Counted from the stretch's first letter, positions 1-13,439 are shown. The stretch: DNA of 64,000 bases from Gamarada debralockiae (GCA_002803225.1 NXFV01001213.1:114582-178581); one strand, 5' to 3'. The notes: a model not told the origin generated them from the letters alone. Program-made: numbers and translations.

Positions 1-1399
1 GCTTAACTCGCATGGACTCGATCTTCCCAGGAGCCAGCATACCAGCAGCCAAACCAAAATCGGTAAGTTTGACATGGCCAGTCGAGTCGATGAGGAAGTT
101 CTCGGGCTTGAGGTCTCTGTGAATGTATCCGAGCTGATGAAGGGCATCAACGGAGCAGAACATCTCTGCAATGTAGAATCGAGCATGGCGATTGGAAAGA
201 ACGCCAGTGTTATTGAGCAAAGTTCGGAAATCTCCACCAGGGACATACTCCTGCAGAATTGTCAGTGGTTGTCCTTAGGAGCTTCTAAATTGTGAACCCA
301 CCATAGCCAAATAAATGCTCTTCTCATCTTGGAATGAGTAGAGCAATCGTACGAGCCACTCGCTCTTGGCGTTTGTCAAAATATCACGCTCGGTGAGGAC
401 ATGTCTAACTTCATCCAGCTTGAACAGCAGCTTCTTGCTCATAACTTTCAGTGCGCAAACCTCTCGAGTATCCTTCTTCTGAGCGAGGAAAACCTGTCCA
501 TATCCACCTTGTCCAACTTGCGTAAGAATCTGGAAATCGCCCTGACGAAGACGGACTCGTCGCTTCCGAAGATTCGCACGCTCTCTTCCAACATATTTCT
601 GCCAGACAGGATTGTATGTTTCTTCATCGGTCGCAGGGGGTTCGGGGAATTCGGACTTGAAGTGGTTGAGGCGAGTTTGTCGTTGTCCGACGTAGGTAAG
701 GAGATCGAAGTAGTAATCGAGGAAGTCTGCCGTTGTTAGCATGGACCTTCATTGACTTCGTATCTACTTACAAAGTTGGGTGACGTTTGCAAGTCGTTTG
801 ACATTGGGTTTGTGCAGTATCTCTAGCTCTTCAGGTGTCAATCCTCGTTGGGTATTGTATTTCTTGGTAGTTTGCTCTCTGGGTTGATAAAGCTCCTGTC
901 GAGATATGGCAGCTTGGTTTTGAGCGAGAGGCTCTTGACCTTGCCTCGAGCTTGGTGGCGTATTCTCCTTTCCTTGCTTTCGCAGAGGGCTGCCAGGTGA
1001 TACTGCAGATTTGTGTATGATGCTATCGTCGATATTGCCAGATGAATTGCCAAAGTATGAGTCGTCCACAGCCAATGCATTACTCTTCCCAGGTGACAAT
1101 GGTGTGCCGCGACCGCCGCTCTTCGTAGGACTGCCGAAGGTTGTAGGGGTAAGCTTCATAGAATTCTCGAAAGCGACTGGTAGATCATTGGCACCTGGAG
1201 GGTTTCGATTCTTGCTTGGACTGCCTTGAGGAGTTGAGACGGGTGTGATGAAGCTGTTTCGATTTGGGGTGCTGGGTCTCTCGCTGAAGGCTTCGTTTTG
1301 GCCAGAGCGAGTGTGGAGTGGTGGAGGAGGTACGGGCAGGATGCCATCGTGTTTATCTCCCTGAGAAGAGGGAAACAAGTTGGTAATGAAATTCGACAT
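1..1399 (-). CDS. dbf2: Dbf2-type NDR/LATS protein kinase, 5' part (gene runs off the left edge)
   Basis: Three exons are visible on the minus strand: 772-1399, 302-726 and <1-250, with introns 727-771 and 251-301 (GTAAGT...CAG and GTGGGT...CAG). The start is ATG 1399, giving [15 protein letters not shown]; an in-frame codon further upstream lacks ATG context. A Ser/Pro-rich N-terminal tail of about 200 residues is followed by the NDR-kinase regulatory helix region ([36 protein letters not shown]). The kinase domain then has Gly loop GQGGYGQV, the catalytic lysine in [14 protein letters not shown] at the hinge, HRDLKPENF and DFG. The rest of the C-lobe and the hydrophobic motif lie outside the window. 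Dbf2 with its Mob1 partner acts in the mitotic exit/septation initiation network and drives cytokinesis and septum formation. Assignment to Dbf2 rather than Cot1/Orb6 rests on the characteristic [18 protein letters not shown] block. The reading frame is intact throughout. Confidence 0.93.
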
Positions 1400-1661
1400 T
1401 CTGGACGGTCCAATGCAATTGGAATTGGAGATGTGCAAAAGTCGAAAGTCGGTGTGGCCCTTTCAGAAAGACAGTAACCTTCAACAAGATATGAGTGTTG
1501 AGACTGGGGCTGCAGATGGATGAGATCGGCCTGAGCAAATGTTCAGCCCGGGTCAATGTGCAGATGCAGCGGTGGATCTCGAATGGGGCTCTCTGGTAAT
1601 ATTGCAAGGATTGAGTGGGGTGTTTACAGAAGTCGCGTTGCTGCAGAGCAACGGATCGTCG

Positions 1662-1744
1662 CGTTTTTAGACCCGTCTCGTTTTTAGACCCCCATTTCGT
1701 TTTTAGACCCCTTTCGATTTTAGACCCATCTCGTTTTTAGACCC
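1662..1744. repeat. Short tandem repeat, core CGTTTTTAGACCC
   Basis: Five copies of CGTTTTTAGACCC (one with CGATTTT) begin at 1662, 1679, 1698, 1715 and 1732, so the spacing is 17, 19, 17 and 17 bp. The array lies 260-345 bp upstream of the Dbf2 start codon. It may be a minisatellite or a cluster of binding sites; the sequence does not decide between these. Around it, 1400-1661 and 1745-2763 show no convincing gene. The latter ends in a pyrimidine/CAA-rich stretch (about 2600-2760) typical of a fungal 5' leader for the next gene. Confidence 0.8.
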
Positions 1745-2763
1745 GTCTCCCTAAACTTTAAATTCCCCTGAATGCCCAACTCCAAAAGATTTGGCCATAA
1801 AATTCATCAAATGCTATCCTATCCCGGGAATATGGATAATTGAGAGACACCATCCTTCATTAACTGGTTGCAAGCGTAGGCCACTGCGAAGGTTCCTCCA
1901 GAGCTCCTAAAGCAGCGTGAAGTTCCTCCAATAGCCCATCTGAGCAGGCATGCTCAATGGGAAGCTCTGTCTGTCCTTTTCCAGCAAGCAATCTCGAAGA
2001 ACTTGGGCTTGACGAAAGAAGCTCTTACCGTCACGAAATCTTCGTTTTTGCTTCAAGTTCTAGACTTCTACCAGGACTCGATCTCATTTGGAGTCTCGGC
2101 TTCCGTAATTTGTGAGATTCACCCAGCCAGTTCGTAAAGGTTGTACGTAAAGGTTGATCCTTGCTCCCTCTGCTTCTCCATGCCTCAGAGAACAATTGAG
2201 GCCGAAATATAAATTTCGTAAATGACATCACCGTAAAATGTTTATAGTGACATCATTCCAAAGCTCTTTTGTTTGTAGCAGCCCTTTGAATGGAGGGAAG
2301 ATTTTACGGAGGGGTTTCGCCGTATGCAAGGATTCTTCGATTTCTGTATTCACACGGGATTCTGCATGCCATCTAGAGGAATTAGTCGTGAATTGTAGAT
2401 CACCAACCTTCTTCACTTGGCGCGTCTCATTCCTGCTCGTGAAGGGCACAGTGGCTGTCAGCCTAATGTCCAGATGCGGCAATCAAACTGCGCAAACTGA
2501 ACGCAGAAGCAGAAGCAATGATGTTGACGCCTTCGTGACATCAAATATCAAATATTCACTACTCGTGTGGGAAGGAGCTTATGAGAAGTGTTGACTTCCA
2601 CTAGCGTTGTTGTAGCCTTGCCCTTTCCTCCAAAAGAACCTCGTCTATCCTTTTCCTCTCTTCTTTTCATCCAACAAACAACAACTTCACGAACTTCAAC
2701 TTCAATCCAAATCCATTCTAACCAAACACACTCAAACACTTCAACAACCCACAATAACTCAAT

Positions 2764-3323
2764 ATGTCTGACGATATGTAAGTTCGCCATCCTCTCTTCA
2801 CGTTTGTCTCCTGCTGTGCTGTCAACTTCACCAGCCTGAGCTTGACCACGACGCGTTCCAGACTTCTCAAGGTCTCCTGAATCTTCACTAACGTCAAACA
2901 GGCGTAAGGGTCTCGGCGAGCAGCTTGCTGAGAAGACCAAGCCCCGACTCCCAGAAGTCGACCACTGAGGTTGCCTCCGAACACGTCACTGGCGCTGCTG
3001 ACCAGCCTGGTATGTTCCCAACCTCACCTCATTCAAACAGCTACTGACATCAACACTAGACTTCTCCAAGTCTACCACCCAGAAGATTAGCGACTCCACT
3101 GGTGGCGGCGTCGATGGCGCTCAGGATTCCGGTGCTTCTCTTGTTGGTCAAGTCAAGGAAGCTGCAAACAGCGCCGCTCAATATGTCTCCGACACTCTGC
3201 CAGTTAGTCCTTCATAATTTGCACGCATCTTCGCGTTCAATTCTGACAAGTTTCCTAGCCGACTCCCTCAAGGGCAAGATCGAGGAGGCCAAGATTGAGG
3301 CTGGCAAGTCCACCTCCACCTAA
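2764..3323 (+). pseudogene. Hsp9/Hsp12 (WH11)-family stress protein gene with two apparent single-base indels
   Basis: Four exons: 2764-2777, 2902-3009, 3060-3202 and 3259-3323, with GT-AG introns. Pieces in order read MSDDMRKGLGEQLAEKTKP, then (next frame) DSQKSTTEVASEHVTGAADQ, STTQKISDSTGG, VKEAANSAAQYVSDTLP and DSLKGKIEEAKIEAGKSTST, stop. This matches the Hsp9/Hsp12 family (about 100 residues, hydrophilic, stress and stationary-phase induced, membrane stabilising). Two defects are seen. A CCCC run at 2942-2945 shifts the frame just before the DSQKST motif, and the exon 3/4 junction is one base out of phase, as if a G was lost before the donor at 3203. Removing one C and adding one G restores a continuous reading. 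Either the gene has decayed or there are two base-calling errors. The 5' leader is pyrimidine/CAA-rich, as in a highly expressed gene. Confidence 0.75.
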
Positions 3324-5014
3324 ACAACTCTTCGATACCCTTCCTTCGATTCTTGCAGATGGTTGATGGATGATACACTTCTTCGTTGTCTTCTGACATT
3401 GTGATAGGCGTTATTCTTTCTTCTTGATGGCTTAACTTTGCGATGGATACCATGGGATATAGGCTAAGCACGCCGGCAGATCTCTTTCTCCCTACTAAAC
3501 TTAGTGACGTGGCGCCAGCCTGCTATAGTTGACCTTGGCAGCCCTGCTCTACTAGCTTGAGCTGCTCTGGCTATTGCCATGGCTGTCATGCCCTTGTATA
3601 AGCTCTTATATAATATTGTTGTAATCCTAGGCCTATAGAGAGAGTGGATAATTAGCCTAGGTGGCCTCCTCTCTGTTGCAGCGCTGGATAGCATATACGG
3701 CAGCTGCTGGCGCGCTCTGGCAGTGTATTAATACTACTTGATGCAAAAGGTAATTATTGATAAGATTATAGCTAGGGTCTAGAATAGCCTTAGTAATCAG
3801 GAGGTAATTGAGGTAGTTATAGAGGCTATGGGGCAGGAGTGCATCTGTATAAAGGCCTCCCTTGATAACGTTATTAAGGGGATTAAGGACACGCGGAAGA
3901 AGGCGTCAGGGCAGTAGAATTTAGTATAGAAATTATAATTTAGCTATATGTAATATCTATATACTGTATTGTGACTAGCGCAGCTCAGGAGTATAGTAAA
4001 GTAAATAGTGTACGCTGTACACGCTGTATACACGCTATATACACTGTAGTACAGGCTTGCCTCACTGTACTTTTAGGGCCATTTAGCGCATTTGCACAGC
4101 CCAAACTTCAGGGCCACGCCACGTATGCAATCTTGTACCAAGTCGCCTCAAACTCGAATGCGTGAGCTACCTATGTGCAACTGTGAACTATCCTAAGTCT
4201 TAGGGTCGTGTAATGTAGGGTCGCACTACTGTTCTTGTGCGAAGGGTCATACAGTGATAGTTGGGGTGGCCGATTACGGCATTAGCCCTGTCAGCGGCAG
4301 ATCCACCGCCCGGGCGCCCCTCAGATATCTTTATGATATCACACATGTTTTGGAAATAATACAGCAGCTCCACCATTGAGCAACACCTCTACCGTCGCAC
4401 GAACAACCCTAGCATTTATTTTGAAATTGACCAACAAGCCAAAGCCCAAGTCTTAGCTGAACCGAAGGTCTAGATGTATGTCAAACATCTCGGGGAAGTC
4501 TAATTCGATGCCACATATGCAGCGAGATGTGGCCGACACGCGGATTGGACCGCGTTAGGGGAGAGCTTGAACAGCCAAGAATTCTTTGGGCACGAGCTCA
4601 CAAATGATGGTTGCCAATTGACGCCGAAACGTAGATACCGTTGTCAGCTGAGGCTGAGCATTGGAAATGGGGGTCTTCTCACAGCTGATCGCCAAATCTT
4701 ACCGAATTTTTAGCCTATCAAGGACTATGCAAGCTGGAGTCATCACGCCAGGCTGGTTCTCCGTGGGCTTCAAATTTGTATTCATTGGAAACACTAAACC
4801 GGGCACCTCAGCTTTCGTGGGGACTGCTGACAATACCTCGCAAGGCTGGGAGAAGAGGCTATAAGTCAGCCATCTTCTCCCATATGTCGATGCGTCGGAT
4901 GCCTTCTGCCCGCACGTTATAACAGACCCTGTTGGCATCTTCAGACCGGCCCCGGAAATTTCTAAAGCCTCTTCCAGATTTACTCTTCTGGCGAGGAGCA
5001 ACGCTTTCGCCAAC
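3324..5014. other. Gene-poor stretch with decayed repeat-like DNA
   Basis: No intact gene is seen. About 3580-4070 is AT-rich and TAG/TATA-rich, with an imperfect palindromic series of GTACGCTGTACACGCTGTA-type units at 4009-4062. This looks like an old repeat degraded by C-to-T change. From about 4460 to 5014 the DNA is ordinary and probably holds the promoter and leader of the STAND gene that follows. A minus-strand open frame at 4699-5130 overlaps that gene and shows no domain, so it is not annotated. Confidence 0.5.
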
Positions 5015-8000
5015 ATGACGTTACGCCCAACATCAGATCTAGGCTCCTTAATGCAAAAGGCAGTTGAAGAGTACAATGAGTCCACGAAGGACGTGAAAAA
5101 GAACCCCAATCCGACAAGCATGGAAGCCAACTCAATGAAAGATGTTGAATCTTATGTTAAGAGCCAGATTGATGATTTCAAGCACTTCCGTCACGATGGA
5201 AGCAGATTTGATGTACTTCGAAAGGCAATTGGCAATAACCTGAAACAAGTTCAAGCGATAAGTGACGTCCTATCAGGGCCGACCACAGCAGCCTTTCCAG
5301 CAGCAGCACCAATCTTCACTGCGATCAACTTTCTGGTTTTCACTGGAAATCGCGTAAAGGCAGATTACGACAACTTGATGGACTTCTTGGGGGAAGTTGG
5401 AACATGTATGAACAGCATAAGTATAGTGGAGGGATTTATCCACACTGGACAGCAAATCCCTGAACTAGACGAGGACTTCAAAAGGGTATTCAGCGCTGTA
5501 CTTACACTGTGCGGCATATCAACTAGGTATATCAAGGATGGCCGTCTCGAGCGGGGATTGCTAAGGGGGCTTGTTGGAAATGACCGTGGCCTCAACGCAG
5601 CCTATGTGAAGCTTCAAAAGGCCATGACAAGTCTTGGAAGATCCATTGAGAATGGGACATTCGCAAACGTGGTCCGATTAACAGAAGGGATGTCAATTCT
5701 TCAGGAGCAAGTTATGGGGTTGGAACGGTTGGGAAGAGAAAATCTCCAGATAGCAAAGGAGATGAGGGACGACTTGAAAGACCAGAACATGCCCAACACT
5801 CGTCGCATAAGGAACTTCTTCTCAAACTTTGGCTTTTGGGAAGCAGCATATGAGGAGAGGAAGAAAAAGTTCGTCACCGGGACGGATGAATGGTTGCTCA
5901 AAGAAGATCAGCGATATAAAATTTGGTGTGATGCAGACGACAAGAGCTGGGGCCGAGGACGGTTGTCAGCTTTGTGGATTTGGGGTGGAACAGGTACAGG
6001 AAAGTCGATGCTAGCGTTCAAAGCAGTGGAAACTCTGAAATCAGATGTGGCCAAATTTCGAGGCGTCTCGGTTGCCTATTTCTTCTTTACGCCAGACAAG
6101 AAGGGAGCACTTAGGGCAGCACTCTACAGTTTGATCATTCAGGTAGCGGATGATGATGAGCTTTATTGCAGACGAATCGCGAGTCTTGTCAAAGACAGCA
6201 AAGAGGCGAAATCGGAAAATATCGACGTTGTCGCCATTTTCAAAAGGTTTATTGCTGACCAATACGTCCTCGGATCATCCGAGTCATCCCGCGGCAAGCT
6301 GTATATTGTGCTGGACGGCATTGAGGAACTTAGCACCGATGAGCAGAAAAGTCTCCAGGAGATTGTCGGTCAGATCATGTCAGACAAGCAGCGCAAGCTA
6401 AGCATAAAGCTTCTTTTGTTCGGTCAGTCTGAGCTAAACGAGAGGTTCGGGAGGATTGAAGATGTTCAAGTACCACATATTCAGGTGACAACGGACCGTA
6501 TCGCCGATGCCATCAAGACTTTCGTTGGTGATAGGGTCGGAAAGTTCAAAAGATCTCTCGAAGATGATTTGAAAGCAGACATCATCAACACTCTGTCAGG
6601 AAACATTGGAGGTAGGCAGTACATGTATTTCTTTTCTTTCTTCAAAATGAGTGCCCATTCCCTTATTTCTGCTAGTCTATTCTCAGATCTACTCCACACC
6701 ATCTTTGAAAATTCGCTACTAACGTAGCTTTTCGAGAAACAATGCTAACACTCGACCTAGGCTTTGCTTTCGTGAATGCATCACTGGCTGAAATCGAGGC
6801 TACTGAGCAAGTTGACGATATCCGCGACGCTCTCACATCTCTTCCGAGCACCTACAAGGACCTCTTGAACCGAGTGGTGGACCGGACATTACGCAACCTG
6901 CAGATTTCAAAAGCAAAAGAACAGAGATTGAAAGCCATAAAGATTCTGCTTTATTGGAGCGCATTGGTATACCGGTACTTAACGGTCAAGGAGCTTCGTT
7001 GTGTTATCTTAATGACAACCACATACAAGACTACTTTTGATGTTGTGAGAGAGGTAACCCATTCTTGCGCAGGGTGAGTCAGTCAGAAATCCACCAGAGC
7101 TTAGTTAACGAATAATGCAGTCTTCTCTTCGTCGACATTGATTTAGATGAGAGGGATGATGACCCTTTGGATGAGGACAAGTCCAAAGATCACGCCGAAG
7201 AAAACAACTCAGCTACGAAGCCTGCCACCAAGAGCGACATCGAAGATTTCAGCGACAAACAAATCGCGTTTCGCGAGTCCGGGTTTAGGGAGTGCTTTGG
7301 CGACCCTGAGTGGACAAGTGCATCAAGCAACGTACTGATTGAGAATTCACACATTGCTCAGTTCGAGCTAGCTATCATAACTATGCAAGTGCTCAGTTGT
7401 GCAATAACTGATCCTCAATACAAACTTTCAAGAGAGCTCGAGGAATACTCCGTGAACTGGTGGGATACGCACCTCGAAAGTCTGAACATGGAAAAGGCCA
7501 CAGACGAGCAAGTGTGTCGCGTCATAAAAGCAATGAAAGAGCTATTTACGGCCCCAGAAACCACATCCCTGGCTCTGGAGAGGCAAGACCTCAAGATGTA
7601 CGACAGTTTTATTAGTGCCCAAGCACCCACCGACAAGGACTCCGATGAAGAGAAAGGATTGATGATGCAATGGTGTATCCACGCTCAAAAGATCGGAGCC
7701 AGTAAATTGCAACTTTCGGCGGGGGATTTTGAGTGGGTGGAAAGTGTCATTGCGTCACCACCAAACCTCTTGACACCACTTGCTGAAGAGCATGTGCGAC
7801 ACGTACGTATTCTTTTTGTTGCATTTCCACCATTCTGAACAGACCCCTTGGCTTATGCCCAAATTTTACCCATGGGAGTAGACTCACGAGGTTTTCAAGA
7901 TTTCCGGCCTACGACGACGTTATCATCTCTTTGTAGTTCCTTGATCGAGTGAAACTAACTTCGAGACTTCACAGTGGTTCAAGTCGTTCGATATCGCCAC

Positions 8001-10131
8001 TGCATTCGAGAAGTTTTCATTCGCGCTCAGCGCTTTCCAAGCCGTAAGAAAAGCCTCACTGTGTACACATGATCGATATTGATATTCTACAGACAGGAGT
8101 TATTCCCCGCGATTATAGCTACGAAATATCCGAGGAGTACATCATTGCAATTTCCGAAAAGTGCCCGGACTACGAAATGGATGAGAACGCTTACCGCGCC
8201 ATCGGGGCCACTCTTTCTCATTACAACCACAACGAAAGAGCCGTCGAGTATTTCTTAAAGGCCCAAAAGAATTCCAAGACCTCTCTCGGGATGTTTCATA
8301 CATTAGTTGGGCTCGGTCGTTCTTGTTTGTTATCATCGAAGTTTGAAGAAGCAGAAAAGGCACTCAGCAGCGCGCTAGAAATGCGGGAAGAAATGCTGTC
8401 GCACGGAGAACACTTGAGAGTGATACAAAAGCTATTGCGTATAGCTTACAAATCACTCGGGAGGACTTTGTGGAATTCGGGCGATGAGCCGCCAAGAAAA
8501 ATAGACGCCAAGAGAGCAGTCCATGCGTATGAGCAAGCGATCCTTTTTGTCCCAGCGGGTGAAGGTGACACCGAGAATGTCCCATTGATAGACAAGATTT
8601 ATGGGATATTGATCGATGTTAACGATCCCAAAGATATTGTCGATAAAGTCTGCTCATGGGATGTTAACCTATGCGCAGCGTGGCTCTTGGAAGACGCCGA
8701 ATACGAGATCAACCTCCCAGCTGGATTTCAGAAAGCAGCGAAGCAAGAGGGCCGAGAAGATGAGATGATCAAGTGTTACAAAGCCGCCATCGACGTTAAA
8801 GCCCTGGACGAGATAGGAGATGCTCTTCTGATACAAGTCGAATATGCTTCTATGTATTGGAAAGTTATGGAAAACGAAGATCGTGCGGACGAAGAGTTGC
8901 GCCAAATCATGGAATCGACGGACGAGTCACCGAATGCCAAGCAAGCGAGGCACCGTGCAAGCCTTCTGCTGTCTGAAATGATGTATGGCAGAATCAAACA
9001 TGCCCCAACTGTTTGGATGAAGCGCATTCTGGCGGAAAATCTCGCTCTTGTATCTAAGAAAGACACTGAGAGCGGCCTGGACCTCTGGAACATACGACCT
9101 AATGTCTCCTTAGCTGCAGCTTACTTAAGCAGCAATCAACGAAAGAAGGCCGTAGAACTGCTAAACCAGACTTTCGTGTTGTGCATGGGATGGCTGAGAG
9201 ATGATGTGAATTGGAACGATCTTGGCGCTCTTCGATTGCTTGCAAGACTACTTGCATGCGTTGGTCTTAATAGGGATGCAGAGATCGCTTGCTCTGCGAC
9301 TTTTTCAAAACTTGACAAAGATCCGGAAGAGGAGGCTGAGCCTGCTGAGGGGCCAGATCAGACTGGTGGTACTAATGGTATTTTACCAGAAGATAGCACC
9401 GTTATGAACGGACCAGCTATAGATATGGATCCAGTTGGAGCCCCTGTCTCAGCGGAGGAACAGGTGCCAGTGACTGAACAGGCTGTCTCGGAATCCCCAG
9501 AAGCTACGACCGAGAAGGTAGAAGGCAAGCCCACAGAGCCGGAGGAGGCAACCGTCAAAGAGCCCACCCAAGAGGATCTCAACAATCTCAACAGATTAAT
9601 CCCTGAGGAAGACGAGGAGAGGCTGCCTGATAACATAATCAAGTGCAACGGCTGCGATAAGAGTAAGGATAATCGGTTCTTTGTCTTCCACCCCCAATTT
9701 GAGCTGCGTTTGCACATTATTTCGTCTCATGTACTCCTGTCTACTCTCGGTGCATCTTAATATAGCCAAATTATACTCCTTTGCTCTTGAAACAAATTCT
9801 AAGAAGTAATTGCTGACTCCCCGATCATCCAGGCTACGACTACTGGGTAAAAGACGAACCACTATACATGTGTCTTATCTGTCAGAATGTGGACCTCTGC
9901 AAAGACTGCCACGCCAAACTCGCGGCGTTGAACCTAGAAGAAGGATCTACGATCAAGCTTCCTTACTGTGGTATACATCACGATTATGTTAAAGCGCCGG
10001 TTAAGGACTGGGGTGGCGTTAAGGAGGGCATTATGACTATTGCGCCTGAGAAGTTCGAGTTCAAGCATTGGCTGAGGGATGTTGAGGAGAAATGGTTAGA
10101 ATGGAAAGAGACGGGGAAGGTGGGAGCGTGA
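5015..10131 (+). CDS. STAND/NLR-like receptor: Goodbye - NACHT - helical repeats - ZZ zinc finger
   Basis: Six exons: 5015-6611, 6761-7073, 7121-7802, 7975-8043, 8093-9662 and 9833-10131. All phases agree, giving about 1509 residues. The N-terminus (residues ~5-140, LMQKAVEEYNES to FTAINFLVFTGNRVKADYD) matches the fungal STAND 'Goodbye' domain. The NACHT NTPase has P-loop GGTGTGKS (~324-331) and Walker B LYIVLDGIEEL (~428). A winged-helix-like part follows (AFVNASLAEIE, LPSTYKDLLNRVV, CAGLLFVD). Exon 5 (from ~888) encodes TPR-like helical pairs such as RAVEYFLKAQ and FEEAEKALSSALEM, then an acidic linker. The end is a ZZ-type finger: CNGC, spliced to YDYWVKDEPLYMCLICQNVD and LCKDC. Family knowledge: STAND proteins oligomerise on ligand binding to trigger defence or programmed cell death. 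The ligand is unknown. The start is the first ATG of the Goodbye-containing frame. Confidence 0.88.
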
Positions 10132-10636
10132 GAATCGAAGGTGACGGATCCTTTTAGTTAGTCTCTTGCAGTCAGCTCTTTGTTAGATGAGTAATCTAGT
10201 TGTGGCATATTTTTGGAGAAAGGTGTATTGGGCTCACGCTAGACGAGCAAGACGAACTGGGGCCGGGCCATCCACACGCGTTTCGACAGCAATCCCATAT
10301 CCGCTAGTATCGCCCCATAAGTATACCAACTGACGTTTTGCCTGTACCTAGGGAGCCAATGAAAATACGATTAAGACTGACTTCAACTAGGGCTTCTCCT
10401 CGAGCTCTCGTTCGTAGTTCAACTGCAAAGGAGCCCTTCCTGGAAAATATAACCGACTACATAATATATTCCTTATTTAAGTTATTAAAAATTATAAGCC
10501 CAGGGACAGCCAGCCCCTTATACCTCTACTAAACCTAAAAGATAATAAAGAATAGGAAATCGACGAAGTGAAGGACTAGGCTATTATCAAGGGCCAAAGT
10601 TACCACCTAATGAAGTAAGAGGGCTAGCATACTAAA
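10132..10636. other. Intergenic, no gene seen
   Basis: This holds the 3' flank of the STAND gene and AT-rich DNA (about 10450-10600) with many stops in all frames. It ends at the solo LTR starting at 10637. Confidence 0.5.
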
Positions 10637-10806
10637 TGTCACAGTTCGGTCATCTGACCTTTGTTATTGTCACGTGCAGGCTCGCGCGCAACCGTATTTA
10701 AGCTCAAGGGTTCGGAGAACCCTCTTCCTTCCCTCCTTAGTTCAGAATAGTCGTAAAAAAGCCTATTCTACCTTGCCTTCCAGGCCCTGAATTTGGACTC
10801 GTGACA
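10637..10806 (+). mobile_element. Solo LTR (170 bp) with near-perfect target-site duplication
   Basis: The element starts TGTCAC and ends GTGACA (perfect 6-bp inverted ends of the TG...CA type). It is flanked by CTAAA on the left and CTAAG on the right, a 5-bp duplication with one mismatch. Inside it are a TATTTAAG box and a pyrimidine-rich CCTTCCCTCCTTAG segment, as expected of an LTR promoter and leader. No internal retrotransposon genes lie beside it. A related decayed copy sits at about 21326-21492, sharing GGTCATNTGACC and CTCCTTAG blocks. Orientation is inferred from the TATA-like box. Confidence 0.65.
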
Positions 10807-11040
10807 CTAAGTATAACCTCTGGGTGCTAGAAGAGGGTAGAGAAAACGCTTAAAAAGTGATACAAAGGTATAAAAGGGTTAGGAAAGCCAGGGAGGCTAA
10901 GAAGCACTTGAACTAGCCTAGGATTAGCTACTATTACTCTTTTCCCCACTAGATTTTAATGAGGACAGCCAGAGCTACCGGCTGTAGTTACTCGCGGACA
11001 AGTAACCTTAGGGGAGAGATAGTTGTAATAGGAGCCCTAG
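10807..11040. other. Decayed DNA between two LTR relics
   Basis: Stops occur in all frames. The stretch may be the degraded start of a retrotransposon body next to the solo LTR, but no protein motif can be recognised. Confidence 0.3.
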
Positions 11041-11876
11041 TGTAACAGCTACAGGCAGCTGAAGAGGAGCAGAAGGGATCATAGTATATTAGAGAAGTAA
11101 CAGAAGAGGAAGAGAGGTAATAATAGTTGTATTCCTAAGCTTTATACGATCTGATTTTCGAAACTCAAGCTTGCCTTTTACAAGTAAGGTTGGCAAGCCT
11201 TATTTATGCTTTACATGGCAGCTGTACTAGCTGCTAACTATTCGCTGACTGACAACTGACTAACAGCTGACTATGTATAAGCATCTCTGACCCCTTTAAA
11301 GTCTAGTGTGACGGCGGGATCGATGCAAATGTTTGAAGCGCGGAGTTCAAAGATCACGGTTTATTGGAAAATACTAAGCTAGAGAAGAAGGAAAGGGAAG
11401 AAAAAGGGTAAGCCTCGACTTTTATGGTACTGGGGTCGACCCCTGCATGACCGTCCACTGGTTCCAGCCACAGACAGGTCAGGTGATGGTGCCAGCCATC
11501 ACATCTAGGTACCTTCAGGGCCTAGGCTCCTGTTACACCTAGACCCTAAAGGGATAGTCTAGGTTATAAGGACCTTAGAGCCCCTAAAGGGTTCAGAAAT
11601 GCTTGCGCACAGTCACTTGTACAGTCATGAATAGTTAGCTGTACAGTCAGTAGCTAGTACAGCTAGCATGTGAAGATAGTAGCTGAGAGTGAAGTATAAG
11701 TAAGGCTTGCTGACCCTACTTGTAAGGGGGCAAACCTGAGTTTCGGAAATCAGATCGTACGAATGCTTAGAAATCCTACTATGAATATAACTAACACTTC
11801 TTCTTCCACTGAACTGCTACTTCTCTAATATACTGTGATCCCTCCTATTGCCCTCCAGCTACCTGCAGCTATTACA
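11041..11876. mobile_element. Pair of related LTR ends in inverted orientation
   Basis: The left arm begins at 11041 with TGTAACAGCTACAGG. The right arm ends at 11876 with the reverse complement of TGTAATAGCTGCAGG. The arms share ordered blocks over about 260 bp: AGTATATTAGAGAAGTA, ACGATCTGATTT, GAAACTCA, TTACAAGTA, CAAGCCTTA, GCTGTACTAGCT. A third copy of this end (22321 onward) adjoins copia-like RNase H sequence whose coding direction points towards the TGTAACAG end. In these arms TGTAACAG is therefore the complement of an LTR 3' end, and the two LTRs here face each other 5' to 5'. The centre (about 11310-11580) is unrelated or rearranged. No coding capacity remains. Confidence 0.65.

Positions 11877-13439
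<1,563 letters not shown>

Noticed and set aside
4699..5130. 143-codon minus-strand open frame
   Set aside because: It overlaps the start of the Goodbye-NACHT gene on the other strand, has no domain-like pattern and no splice support.
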